NCBI GenBank assembly: GCA_022577435.1
Contig: JAKOON010000006.1
Span: forward strand, 2,977,001 to 3,041,000
Length of the DNA stretch: 64,000 nucleotides
Origin: Embiotoca jacksoni
Lineage: Eukaryota > Chordata > Actinopteri > Embiotocidae
Direction of reading: 5' to 3'
The position numbers and the translations under genes are program-made. Numbering within the stretch: the first letter of the stretch is position 1; each line of letters begins with the position of its first letter. The notes beneath the pieces are model-generated. The model made no database searches. It had not been told where the DNA came from and saw nothing but the letters and a program-made list of their open reading frames with translations. Positions 12,685 through 25,700 of the stretch are shown here, in pieces.

Positions 12685-12740
12685 TTAATTTTATTCTATT
12701 TTATTCTATTCTATTCTATTCTATTCTATTCTATTCTATT
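12685..12740. repeat. (ATTCT)n pentanucleotide microsatellite
   Basis: Around ten units of 'attct', preceded by 'attttattctattttattct' variants, lie between the convergent TRIM and slc27a1 3' ends. Confidence 0.85.
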
Positions 12741-12875
12741 GGATGTAAAACACCTACTGTGTCCAAGTGCCAGGCTTACATTGTTTATGGTGTATTTGAC
12801 CAAATGGAAAAAAACAGCACAATGTAAGATACTGTGCGATGTAAGATAAATCCCACTAAACTTGAAATATACGAG

Positions 12876-12881
12876 TTTATT
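12876..12881 (-). terminator. candidate slc27a1 polyadenylation signal
   Basis: AATAAA on the minus strand, about 160 nt downstream of the slc27a1 stop codon at 13039-13041. Confidence 0.55.
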
Positions 12882-13038
12882 TAATTGCCAAAACAAGGAC
12901 ACTATTGCATTTCCATTCAGCACTTTAAAAGGTGTCCTCAATGACAAGCATCACTGAGTTATTCATTTTGTTTTTCCTTTAAAATATGCACACTGTCCTC
13001 ACCAACAGTTTATATCTCCTCCACAACCTCCTGTTGCT

Positions 13039-14552
13039 TCATAGAGAAACCTTCCCCTCGATAATGGATTCATACAGTTCGTCAGTAACGGCTTCATAAC
13101 ATCCAGCACGACTGTTAAGAAAATACATCTTTTCACTCGCGTCTCGTGGCTTGTATCCTTCTCTCTGCAGCCGTGTCTTTTGAATTTTGAAAGTTCCTGA
13201 GAACGAAAGTGGGAAAATTAGTTCACGCCTGACTCTAGCTATTGTGTTTTTGCTTGAATGCCCTTCTATTGTTGTCTCACCTGTAGTGTCAACAGATGGC
13301 ACAAGACGAAGGAACACGGGGCGTGCGTAGGAGGGCAAGGCTTTTTGTACCGCGATCAAGAACGCGCCGAGGTCCAGCTGACCTCCCGCATGAGCTATAG
13401 CTGCCATGCCAGCCTTTCCCTCCACACCTGCGCACAGACAGATGGACAGACAGGTGCAGCAATGAATAAAAAATGATGTACGGTAGGTACTCGTTTTGGC
13501 CCCAGTGCCTGTGGATTTGTGCGTTTTCTCCATCCTAATTGAATCATTTCATCTGTACCTGGTACAGTAACTCCATAGACGGCTACGTCCGTGTGTTCCA
13601 GCAGGCCGCTGAGGACTCCCTCCACCTCTGTGGTGGAAACGTTCTCCCCTCGCCATCGAAATGTGTCGCCGCTGCGGTCCCTGAAATACATGTAGCCGTA
13701 TTCATCCATCACCAGCATGTCCCCTGGCAGACAGAGAAAGGCAGAAACAATAACAGTCATTATCATGAGGAGGCGATTATAGAGCTGACAAGAAAGATGG
13801 TTGAGTCTGCAGTGATCTGGATTTAACAGTACAGTTTTGACAAGGCTCGAAAAATGATGGTGACTCACTATGCTGTCTAGTTTTACCATAACAGTAGAAG
13901 CAGTTTCGTTTTTTGCAGTCATGAACTCAAAAGATTTCTCCTGATGACTTTAGTAATGTGAAACTGCTGTGTCCAAGTGTCCTCAGTGTGTCTGTGGGTT
14001 TTTTGTAAATATTGCTGTGGAGTCCTTTTTTAAGGGATAAATAGTGGTATACTCTCTATTAATCATCTATTAATCATTGTTTTTGACACTTACAGGGAGC
14101 TGAAGCCTGTCTAATCATGACCTGGACAGACAAACAGTAGTAAACACTGGAAAAGTGCCCATTTTCATAATCCTACAGTGAATCTCTCTCATTTACAACA
14201 TTGGGCAAGACTGCAATCCAGATTTCTTAAACTGGAATCCTTTGGCCTGTGGCATGAAACATGTTAACACAGAAAAGCTGGAAGTCATACACAGACAGTC
14301 CTTCATTATTATTCACACTGATGTTAAAGAATGTATAAAACGTACCCGAGATATAAGCAGAGTCTCCCATCTTGAATACACTGCGAGCTATTTTCTGATT
14401 GGTTGAATCCTGATCAGCGTATCCGTCAAATCTCCTGAGCGGATCAGTGTCGTTGATGCGTCCCACTAACATACCTGGCTCCCCTATAGAGACAGAGAGA
14501 AAACTTTTAGCATTCTATCAAATTGTGGTTTTATATGCGTGCGTGTGCGTGT

Positions 14553-14627
<75 letters not shown>

Positions 14628-17600
14628 CAGGCAGACAGGGTACACAGACTCCCTGTGAATCCCTCAGCAGCTCTCTGTTATCCTGCTGCACCCTGACAAG
14701 TCTGATAGGGTAAAAGCTGGGCAGGATGCGGCTACTGAAGCCACACGCCCCCACCTGGATGTGTGAGGATACAACATACACGAGCCATTAAATCCCCCAG
14801 CTTTCCAACAAGTTATTCAAGCATCTTGCACGAAAGCACACCTTTCCATCAATGTTGATCAGGCTGCAGTTGCATTCAGTCGCACCGTAAAATTCCCCAA
14901 CTCGCCGGATTCTAAATCTCTGGACAAACTCTTCCCAGGTGGAGGGACGGAGGCCATTACCAAAGGCAACGCGGACCCGGTGACGATCCTCAGATGGGCA
15001 GACAGGCTGGGCCAAGAGATAACGGCAGATCTCGCCTATGTACTGGATTACCTGGATATGCACACATACACGCGCAGAGGCACAATCACACACTAGAAAA
15101 GAATGGCTCAAGAGAAGCAGTAGGACATCTGGAACTGACGCTGGACACAGTCATTGTAGCAGCGCGTACTTACGGTGCATTTGTGTTTAACACAGTCGTC
15201 CCAGAAGCGACTGGCTGAGAACTTCTTCCTGATCACAATGGTCGAACCAAAAAGCAAACACTGTCCCAGGCCCATGATGGTGCCTGAACACATCAGCATG
15301 ATGAGTATATCTTTCAGTATACTTGTTAGACTGTTTACCTCACCTACATGTTACCACTAATTTAGGCCAATGGGAGACAATAAAAAAAAATAGTTATTGC
15401 AAATCAGCAATATTTCAAAGGGGGCAAAAGAAAACAGTAAAAGAACAATAGACTATGGCTCTGATCATAACTTGTTGTAATGTCATCCAGTTTGATTGTA
15501 ATTATAATAATAGCATAATGGAGACATCATTTTAAGGAAGTGGGATAAGGGTGGGATGATGACACTTTGTACATTATTCATCTTATCAGACACAAATTTA
15601 AAAATGGCAAAAGTCTTGTTGAAGATGGATGAAAACGATGAAAGAGAGCAACACCCACCTGCAGAGTGGTAGAGAGGAAGGCAGTTATAGATGATATCAT
15701 CACGACGCAAACCAAAGGAATGAAAACCAAAGGCAGCGATGCGAAAATACCTGAGAAGTAAGATGGAATAAACTGACTGATAGATAGTATCACCATTTAT
15801 CAGCTCATTAGTCAGCACTGATGCTCCTGATTGTGCAACTTCTCCTGAAGTGTACAGTCAGTGTTACTAACTAGGCAGAACTGAGGGAAAAGCTTTGGCT
15901 TCTTGTCCGTCAGCATCTAAATGTTGCTACTGTGTTGTTTAAAAATTTGCTTTCAAGAACTTTTTTTTAATGGTCCCATATCAAACACTTTTCTGGTGTT
16001 TTATTTGCGGTCTAAATATGCATTAAGGAGATATTTTCATGGTTTTAAGTACCAGAAAAATATCTCAATCCAGTTTTACTTCTCTCTTGAGCTTTGCTCT
16101 GGAGCTCCACCAAGAACAGGCTGCTGTGTCTGTGGCTTTAAGGTGGGTCAATATCAATGCCCCATTCCTCTGATTGGCTGACTTGTTTCTTGGTTTTCTT
16201 TGGTCTTGTAGCTTTCTAGATCTGCAACGGAACGACTGCTCTGGGTTTTTAAGGTTGGACGGTGGTCCACGCTAAGAATGGACACGAGTGTGAGTTTGTG
16301 ACATCACAAACTTTCTGCGACATCAAATTCAAAAGAAGTCCAAACGACTTTTTCAAACGGCACCGTTGCTGAATACAACCTTTGTGCCTTTCCCCGTGTA
16401 ATGAGTGTTTTGACACTTTCACAGTATCTATATAGCCCCCGAGCAAGCTTTGTAATGAAAAAAGAAATTGAAATAGAAATCTACGCAATATGGGACCTTT
16501 AATTCCTCGTCGTTTTTTCCAGCTCCATCCTTTCAGATAAACTCACCGACTGTGCACCACCACCGCTGCCTTCGGCATTCCTGTTGTACCAGAAGTGTAA
16601 ATGTAGAGAAGCCTGTCTGCATAGAGAGAGACGAGACATTTCAATCGTGGATGTTCAGAACTCTTTCGTCTTTTCTTTGTCTGACAGCGTTTCACATATT
16701 GTGGTATGCACCTGGACTCCTTCATTAACATGTTTCTGTCCCTCCTTCGATTTCCTCTCTATATCTGACAGACTGAGCAAGCAAAGACTTGAAGAATACC
16801 AACTTAGGAATGTAATGTGATAGCAAAGGTAAAAAAAAAAAAATACAGACAGGGAAATTAATACGAGAAAAGTTTGTTTACAAACGCACAAACGTATGAC
16901 CTAATAGCGAATGTTTACAGTGAAATACAGAGAAATTAATTAAAGCCAATAAAAAAAAATAAACATTGTTTCACAATACAGCTAAATGTTAATGTTTCTT
17001 TAAAGGGAATTGATGATTTGTTTGACGATGTGCGTAATCTCCCAAGAAGACCGGCGAGTGTGACTTCTGACAGCTAGCAATTCACTCCGGCAGGCAAAGA
17101 CTTGCGAAGGACGAGAAGGTGTTGCAATCAAAACTTTGTAAAAAATGTAACATAACATGATATGGCGACACAATTACACCAGTACACCCAGTGCACAAAT
17201 ACTGCAGAGCCTCACCATTAAATTCTTTCCTGAGTTTGTAGCGTGGCGGGTGTGCGGGCGAACGAGCCAGCAGGGGGTCCAGCTTCTGAACGTGGAGGCT
17301 GCAGAGCTTCGCCTCATCTTCCTGCTCTCCGCTCCTGAACAAAACCATGCCGGGCTGCAGCGATCCAATCACTTCTGACACCGCTGAGAGACAATCAAAA
17401 GACACGTGTTGGAAATAGAGGGGGCAAACCGGCATGAGTTTTCTTTTTATAAACCGAGCGGTAAAAATTGTTCTTTCCATTAGAAATTCAGTTGTATGAA
17501 ACATCTCTTAATGGCTGCCGGCTCGCTAAATATCAATCAGCAAATATCCCAAGATAGAATATTTTGGTTCTAAATAATTTGATTAGAAGATGCAACGTTT

Positions 17601-18756
17601 TAGTCATGTTTTCAGGAGGAAGTTTTCTTTTTTTTTTTTTATCCCAGAATTATTTTGTTGGGAGGTAAAATAACATTTTCTAAAAACACTCTAAAAATAT
17701 TTTGTGTCAACATTCTTGAATCGTTTTTTAACCTCGTCACAACATTATGCCCTCAATCTTAAAATGCTGTCCGCAGCGAGCTTTTTCAAATTTTCATGAA
17801 TTGTTATTTTAGAGGACTGTAATAGGCTTTCAAAACATATTTCCAAATATTTTGTGCAACGTTTTGGAATGTTTCCAGGGAATGTTATTCTACCTTTAAG
17901 AAAACAAAACATCCTGCTGAAAACATTCCTAGAACATTGCATCATTTCCCGCCGGGGTCTCCGCGATCTGTATCTTTAAAATATGATCTGCTCCCACCTT
18001 CACTCATCTCTTTTCCAAACACCATCGCTCTTGCTCCAGACACACCGACACAGTGCAGCAATGGGTGCTGCCGAAGGTTGTGGTTGATGAGTGCAGCCTC
18101 AACGCCCACCATAGCCAGACCTAGCCACAGGGCCACCACCAAAGGCTGGCTTTCCAAGTACAAAGCCACTACATCCCCCTCAGCCCAGCCCTGTGCCAGC
18201 GCCCAGTGAGCCACTGCATGGCATCGCTCCTGCAGCTCCCGAAAAGTCCAAACCTGGAAGAAAACGAAGTTTGATTCTTTTTGGTGCCGATGCTGCATCT
18301 ATTTGTAATCCTTGACGAGCCCTCACCTCTCCTGTGGCCTCATATATCAACGCAGGTTTGTCCGGGTGTTGTGTCACTGTCTGGGCAAAGAGGGACGGGA
18401 TGGTGCTTCTATTTCGCAGATTACGGTACATGGATAACCTCACTCGAAATATAACAACAAGACACCTTTGAGATGGAAAGGAGTGGAAAGTTAAAAACAA
18501 GAGGCAGCGTGGAAGATGAGTAAGTGTCAAATGGAAGACAAGGGGGAGAAACAAGCAACAAGCAAACTACTCGCGTACATTAGGTCTCTTTTGATGGTGT
18601 GTCGAGCTACGTGAATGTTCTTCCAAGATCCCCTCGAGGCTACGCAGAGTCCCACTCCCATCAACAGGCTGCAGAGCCAGGGGAGTGACAGAAACCACAC
18701 AGCCCCCAAAACACTGACGCTCAGTATGACACCGCTCATCAGATTCATGATATTAT
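13039..18756 (-). CDS. slc27a1: long-chain fatty acid transport protein 1 / acyl-CoA synthetase
   Basis: Thirteen coding exons on the minus strand join in phase to 649 codons (human FATP1 has 646): 18756-18579 (ATG at 18748), 18465-18327, 18253-17998, 17383-17216, 16616-16547, 15750-15659, 15283-15174, 15051-14842, 14754-14628, 14483-14346, 13723-13559, 13427-13281 and 13196-13039. Every junction has GT/AG. An N-terminal hydrophobic segment (about residues 6-36) anchors the protein. The AMP-binding loop YIYTSGTTGMPKAA is in exon 5, FYGATECNCSL in exon 8, and the FATP signature GDTFRWRGENVSTTEVEG in exon 11. GYMYFRDRSGDTFRWRGENV and FKIQKTRLQREGY match SLC27A1 better than SLC27A4. The enzyme imports long-chain fatty acids and activates them to acyl-CoA at the plasma membrane and ER. 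No disabling change was seen. Whether it is the a or b teleost copy is not decided. Confidence 0.95.
14536..14624. repeat. (GT)n / (CA)n microsatellite at the slc27a1 exon 9 donor
   Basis: About 40 GT dinucleotides with a few gc/at interruptions. On the coding (minus) strand the exon 9 donor reads G|GTAAC and passes straight into the CA repeat, so the repeat starts within about five bases of the 5' splice site. Confidence 0.95.
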
Positions 18757-18851
18757 CTGTGGGGATACAAACAGTGACTTTATACACAAACACAACTATA
18801 AAAAAACACAAAAAAACACACAAATTTCTGCCGCAGTGAGAGGAGGCTTAC

Positions 18852-19060
18852 CTGTTAAAGAGTTTTAATTAAGTTCCATCAAGAAAAAAAAGTTAACAGC
18901 AGCAGTGAGGGCCTGAAGAGCTCCTTCACAAATCCAAAGAGATGTCAGCTTTACTCTTTAAATTGAGCCACAGCGCCAGGAGCTGCTCAGAAGAGCTGTC
19001 AGATGTTTGCGGAGCGGTCGTCAGAGGGGAAAAGCCTGATAAGCGGCAGTACGGAGCAGA
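18852..19060 (-). other. slc27a1: probable 5' non-coding exon and promoter region of slc27a1
   Basis: On the minus strand a good donor (AACAG|GTAAGC) ends a non-coding block at 18852, and the first coding exon is preceded by a pyrimidine/AG acceptor ending at 18757 (CCCCACAG). This makes a small 5' UTR intron of 95 nt. The upper edge (transcription start) is only a guess; no TATA box was identified. Confidence 0.5.
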
Positions 19061-20258
19061 GAGAAGCACAGGTTACAACTCATAAGTCCTGCGTCACTGT
19101 AGAGCGAGTGTGATTCATTACCCCGGGAGGCAAAATGTCACAGAGTGAATCTGATTTATGACATTTTAAATGTCTGATATCATGGGGAATGGGAATTGTT
19201 CATTTTATAAGCATCATTCCTTTACCGTAAGTATAACGGCAAATTACTCAATTTCGAGAAAAAGAACCACATTCACACCGAGAAGAATGATCAAAGTGCT
19301 GCAGAATGGCAACTATTATAGACAATTATAGGATCGTTATCATTGATTAGTTCACCTGCAAGCAGGATTTTAAAGGCGGAGTGAAGCTCATTTTCAACCA
19401 TTTAATCTACTGTGTGGAGGTGGTCATATTTTGTGAGTAAAATTTTAATCTGTAATGAAGGATAGATATCAAATAAATGTAAAAAAAAAAAAAAAAAGTT
19501 GAAAAGACTTTTCCTGTTAAAAAGCAGCGTTAAACCATTGCTTTAAATGGGATCAAATAAGTGCCTGTGCGTCTACTCCCGTTATTTACATGTTGCCATG
19601 TGTAAAACATTAAGTAGGCTATTACATGACTCTCTAAAGTGAACCAAAACAAATGATCTGATTAATCAAGAATATTTTCGATCCTGGTATATGGCTGGAT
19701 GGATGTAAAAGATGTAAAACACAAGAGGGCTGTTTGTAGCATAAATTCAGTAAGCACAATTTTTGTAAGCACAAACAACAAGATGTTGACATTACTTACA
19801 GAAATGGCAACAGCATGTTGTGGAGTTCAACTGAATTGCATCTGCAGGTTTTATTTTAGCCATTGAGCTAACATTAGCTTTCTGCTCCTGGTCTGCATTT
19901 TCTAGCTACTTGTTGGGTAGGATTTGTCTTTTAAGGCTCTGCTGTGTCATCGTCTCTGTCCATGTTCTGTTTGTGTCCTTTAAGAGCCAGGCCAACATTA
20001 TTGTAAGGTTAATGTAACGTTACTTTGTCTGGCTGCAGAGAGAAGCAGCGAGGCCAGAACGGGAACAGGTAAGCATCACGCAGTGCCCCCTGGGTAATGT
20101 AGTTTATTTCGGGCCTTTTATGAATTGTCCAAATTACCTGATATAGAAAGGACAGACTGCAAAGTTAAAAGTGTCAGTGCTAAAGAAAAAGTCATGATAT
20201 ACTAAAGAGTGAAATGTGGATTTGCTGGTGAGCACTGGTCCACAGTGCGCTGATCTAA

Positions 20259-20308
<50 letters not shown>

Positions 20309-22500
20309 GAAGTGATATCATAAGAGGTCCACAAACATTTCTTAATGTCTTTCACTGATGCAAAAGTAAGTGGGTGAGTTCTTGCAATTTTTTTTAGCAG
20401 CTACACAACAAATATTTTTTTTTTTTTTTTTCTGGATGCAGTCAGGGTGTCTCACGGAGACTGCAACTGTTTGTTAAAAAATAATTACAGCATATGTCCC
20501 ATTTCTAATATTCAACATAAAAATTTTGAATCTATCTGTTTATCTATAAATCTTTCTTTCTGTCTGTCTGTGCAAGCATCTTTCTGATGGCAACTAATGC
20601 TAATAAACAGTACACTTTCAAGATTTTCCAAATGAAGTTGAAGCTTTAATAGATTTTGAGGTGCATAATCTTTAAAGAAAACAGTACCGAATAACATACA
20701 ACAAAACAAAGTAAAAAAATAAGTTCATATAGCTATAGTATATTCTAACAACAATTCTTACATTCACAAAAAGCTGCATGTAGCTTTTTCACATAAAAAT
20801 ACAGTTTGCAATGCATGAATAAAAGGTTTTGATGTTCATAAAAAATGGAGTCACACTTATGAACCAAAGAACGGTTTAGTTGTTAAAAACAACACAAATA
20901 TGGCTTTGATTTTGGGGAGACGCAATTTAAATCTAAACAAACAGAGACAAAACCAATCACATAAAAAGGCTGATTTAAAATCATTTCCTTTGAAAATGTC
21001 TTTGACAAGTTTGATCTACTACTATTCAACTTCAAATATAAAAACATGTTTTTACAACATGTAAACTGTTCCGGTTCTGTAAGTGAGACTGGTTCCCAAG
21101 TCTTCCTGATTATAACATATACTATGGAAGTGAACATATGCTGGACCATCAGTTTTACAACTTAAAAGTGCGATGAAATAAACAAACTCAAGTCTGTACA
21201 GCTCCCATTACTGCTGAAGTCCTCATTTCAGGGATGTGACTTCATCAAATATAGTCACTAACAATGTGTGGAGGCACAGGCAAACAGCTATAATAAGAAC
21301 ATAATAACAAAATGGAAATTTATTCCATAAACACACAGTTTGATTGCAGGAAGCTGCAGGCTTATCAGATAGGGTGTGTCTGTTTTTGTTAATTGCCCAA
21401 GCAGTAATTTTGTCCCAGATCTTTTTTCTTGGTTTACAATTTCAACAATAAGAAAAAAAAACTTCACATACATCAGTGAAAAAAAAAAAAAGCACAGCTT
21501 AATTGTAAACCAAGACAGATTCTTTAAAAATAGCCACAAGTGATTTAAAAAAAATAAAAATAATAATAATCACTTATTTTGTTTGAGCTCAGAGAAACAG
21601 CAGACATAAAAATCCTTGCAGGAGCCCACATGGGAACATGAGGAAACTCAGAGGCACTTATTGGGTAATTTTCATCATCAGTCGGTTGTTTCTCTCCCAT
21701 AAGAATAGGCTGATAATACAGTACATGAAAACAAATATCCTCTGTGAAGATCCAATAAAGAAAAAAAAGAGACACTCTTAATTATACATAGAAATAAAAA
21801 AATACAGTGCAAACTGCTTGCTCGTGCTCATATTTACTTCTAGCCTACATAATGTAGACTTTACCATCTGCACTTTGAAATAAATATATTGATATTAGTA
21901 TAAATTCGAATCACTCAGAAGGGAATACAGCTTATATTATGATTGGGAAATGTTCTGGATGAACCGATCAGCTAATGAAAGAGCTTCACTTTCACTTATA
22001 GAGCTCCTGAATGAACACATTCACTGGCTAGCTTCCTATTGCCTGCTGTGACATCAACAACATGTTTATCATATTATTTAATACTCATATTGAAAAAAAA
22101 AAATCTGTCATTACCAATACAACTTGATCTGCAGTGAGTGCAGAGTATTATCAGTCAGGAAAATAACTAAAAAGCATGAGGTAAATCCCAGACTTTACGA
22201 TCCATAATGTAATTCATTAGTAGATGATGCTACTAATATTGTTGGATGTTTTCTGCTGATGGTTTTTGTGTTGTAAAAAAATGTGATCCCATTGAATTCC
22301 ATTAGTGCCTGAAAGGCCTGAGGTGTTGCTACAATGGCTAGCAACATATTTGCTTAACGCAGCAGTTCCCAACATATCTGTTGTGTGACCCTTAACGATA
22401 AGAGGGATGTTTCATTTTGTAAAACATCCCTGTTTGAAAATATTTTAGTAAACTCAGAGACAATAGGGTACTTGAGTGCATCAGAAATACAGTTTTACTG
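19061..22500. other. intergenic stretch between adgre5-like 3' end and slc27a1 5' end
   Basis: AT-rich, no exons recognised. It holds homopolymer tracts: A-runs at about 19481-19497 and 20268-20301, and a T-run at about 20414-20430. It probably contains the slc27a1 promoter on its left side. Confidence 0.5.
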
Positions 22501-22532
22501 CTTCTCAAACTCATAGATAAATTAACAACTGA

Positions 22533-22538
22533 TTTATT
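22533..22538 (-). terminator. candidate polyadenylation signal of the adgre5-like gene
   Basis: AATAAA on the minus strand about 190 nt downstream of the stop codon at 22729-22731. Other hexamers occur further on, so the actual site is uncertain. Confidence 0.4.
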
Positions 22539-22728
22539 TTGGGTCCAACCTATGAGTTTAGAGTTACTGCTACATTACGACACAGTTTAAATAGGTGACA
22601 GAATTTTTAAAAAAGACCGAATTTTTACTTCAAGTGATTCAGATCCTTAAAGGCAGGGACAACTTGACCCACATAGGCTAACGGTGACATAGTCTGTTTT
22701 TTGGAGAAGAATAAAAGATATGAGCTCC

Positions 22729-25700
22729 TCATATTTGGGATTCTCCTGTGTGCTGCCCACTCCGCACACCCTAAAGCAAAACAAACCACATGATCAGAAA
22801 CAGAATAATCATTTCAGAGAAAGTAGCAATAACCTAACACAATGTAAAAATGCTCCATTACAAGTAAAAGTCTGGCATATTCTCACTTTGTGCTACCGAA
22901 TACTTCTGATTTTACATTAAAAAGATACGATTAAAATGGAACACAGACTAAACTAGTATTTTTTGGGGGGGAGCTTATGGCCCCTTATCAAAAAGCATCA
23001 TTTGGGTAGTGTCCTGGTTTTGGTCTGTTTACTTCTCCTTTGTTTTTTTCTTTCTGTGTCATTCCCTGTGTTTACCCACCAGAGGTCTTCAGCCTGTTTC
23101 TAGACAGGCTCAGCCTCCGGTCTGCCACGCCCATCTCACCTGTTCCCCGTCTCCCAGTCTGCGCATGCCTCTCGAGCTCCTCTCTAACCAGTCCGTCAGC
23201 ATTACTCGTGTATAAGTCAGCTGCTATATATTCGCTTAAATTCAAGTCAACATTCTTCATGTTAAGCTCTTGTGAAATGTAAATTTCCTCATGTCAAATC
23301 CTGTAATCTTCTGTTCGTAATTAACCTTGGGTTTTTATATTTGGACTGAATTTCCCCATGTGTCTTCAAGTGCCTGGAACATGTGTTTGTAAAATCTTTT
23401 TGTAAATCCTAAATCCTTTTTCCTTCTTTTTGCTCCTAATAAGTATCACATGACACCTCTGATTTATGCTGCTAAAACAGAAAAATGATTCTTAATAATT
23501 ACTAATATATCACACACATGAGCTATTTTCCGCAAGCATTTTAGTTATTTTAAATGAAGGACATTTACTTGTAGTGGGAGCATTTTTAGAGATCCATATT
23601 ACTTTTACTTCAGAACGTAAGGGCAGTAGTTGAGTAAGTAAATGTAGTAACACCCTGTGACAGACTGAGAAAATGACGGTGGGTGAAATCACTGCGTTCT
23701 TACTTGTGACTGACTGCTGGAGGGATTTGTGCTGCTGAAGTCTGAGTATCTCTTCTTCTCTTGTGTGCAGATACAGGAGAGGAAATGGGCGTACTCATCT
23801 CTCACCTGCAGAGGGCAGCAGAACATCAGGATAAAAAAATATGCTGCTGTCAACAACCATATCGATCCGATTTACCATCTTTATCCCCACTTTTTTCCCC
23901 TTTTTTAATTGATTTTGATTTTGATTTTATCTATTGTGTTAATGTCTCTCTCAGCCTAATGTCCACACCAAGCTTCCCACTCACACACAGACACTGAATC
24001 CTACCTGTTTAGACAGCAGGCAGTGCATGAGGAAGAGCAGTGCACCCTGCAGGCTGTTGAGGATAGTGAAAATATACGCCTCCACTATTGCTTCTTTTCT
24101 GAACAAGAAGGCCCCAAACACCCACATCAGACCCAGAATACACATCTGGGCTATAGCTGTTACTGTGAAAGCTCTGCGGAGATAGAAGGAGAATGTGATG
24201 CGGAGGTCAGTAAAAGGAAAACAGATAATGATAGAATTATTACACATGGATGACTCAGTTACCACTGCAGTGTCTGGAAAACCTCCGAAGAATGAAAAGA
24301 AAGAAAAACAGCGTTGGCTGCTCAGGAAAGCAGCAACAGGACAGACTTGTTTTAAAATCAGTTTTCAGTCTATTAAAAGAGGTATACTATTTTAAAAAAC
24401 TGTTTTGTCAATCTACTCTGCATTGGTACACTTTGTAGTATTCACTGTGATCAGCAAGTAGTTCTTTCCAGATTCACCAACTTAACCAACAATCCATTAA
24501 TCAGCTGAGAATCTGAAATGTGGATACGATACTTATTTTTCCACTGACAGAAGCCACAGAAAACCTCTGGATTTGAATCGAATGCGTACTGACTCTTTCT
24601 AAACTGGAAAAACTTCGTGCTGGCTTGCTTTCAGAAAACAACTTCACTGTCCACATTCCTTGGACTAAATTAAGCGTCACTGATTAGATGAAGTAAGTGT
24701 ATCCAACGACGGACACTGTTTTCATTGTGACTCAGATGTGTTTTGCAGTTGCACACGTTTGTGCAGTGTCTATGAGTGGATTAACAAAATGAGCATGCTG
24801 TAGACAGACAGGGTTGGCGGGCTGAGGGTGGGGTAGCGCGCGTGGTAGGCCCCTCAGTAGCAGAGCAGAATCGATACAATGAAAACATTCCCTAAATTTT
24901 TTTTCCTCAGCTCAAACTCTTTCCATTAAAACAGTTCTTCATCCCGAAGCATGAATCGATATACGCTTTACTTTTCCCCCTCAGCACATCACTTCTGATC
25001 CTGGATGAGCCGATCGCAAGTTGTCAGCTTAAAGTACAGGTGTGAACGCACCCGGGATGCAATATGATGATGCATTGAGATCCGATCTGCTTAGACCACA
25101 TTGGGCGGTGGTCTGGGACGCATATAACTCCAGTGTGAGTGCAACAGTGTGGGTCACATTGAAGGGCCACCACCCAGATGCAGTCCTCTGAATAAGCAAT
25201 AGAAATAGATGCAGCTCCTGTTACCATGTTCCTGTGTTCGTATCTGACCTGGTGCTTCAACATGTTACCGTCACGTAACAGTAACGTAACGTGCAGGTTT
25301 GTTCGTTTTGGAGGCTTTTTTTTTTCCCCTCCACTCAAACAGTTCTTACACCTGAAGATCTGTTTGCTTTTTTTTTTTCTTTTTTTTTCTTTTTTTTTTT
25401 TTACCATAAAAATCTCCCCCGTGATTCTGTAAAACGCAGCTGAACTGTACAGACAATGGGAGAGATTTAACTGCAAACTCGAGGCGGTAAAGCAGCTGTT
25501 AAGTGATCAAAAGCAGAAGGTGTATGCCAGTTTGTGTTTAGCTTTTTTCTCTTTGTTTACCTCGTCCTATGTCAGACACACATCATCCCCTCCAACCGTG
25601 GAGGGGTTGTCGTCCGCTCACACAGATCATTTATCCACCACGGTGCAGAGGTCGACCTACTGGAACCGTTCAATAATCTTACCCTAACTGATGTGGTCTT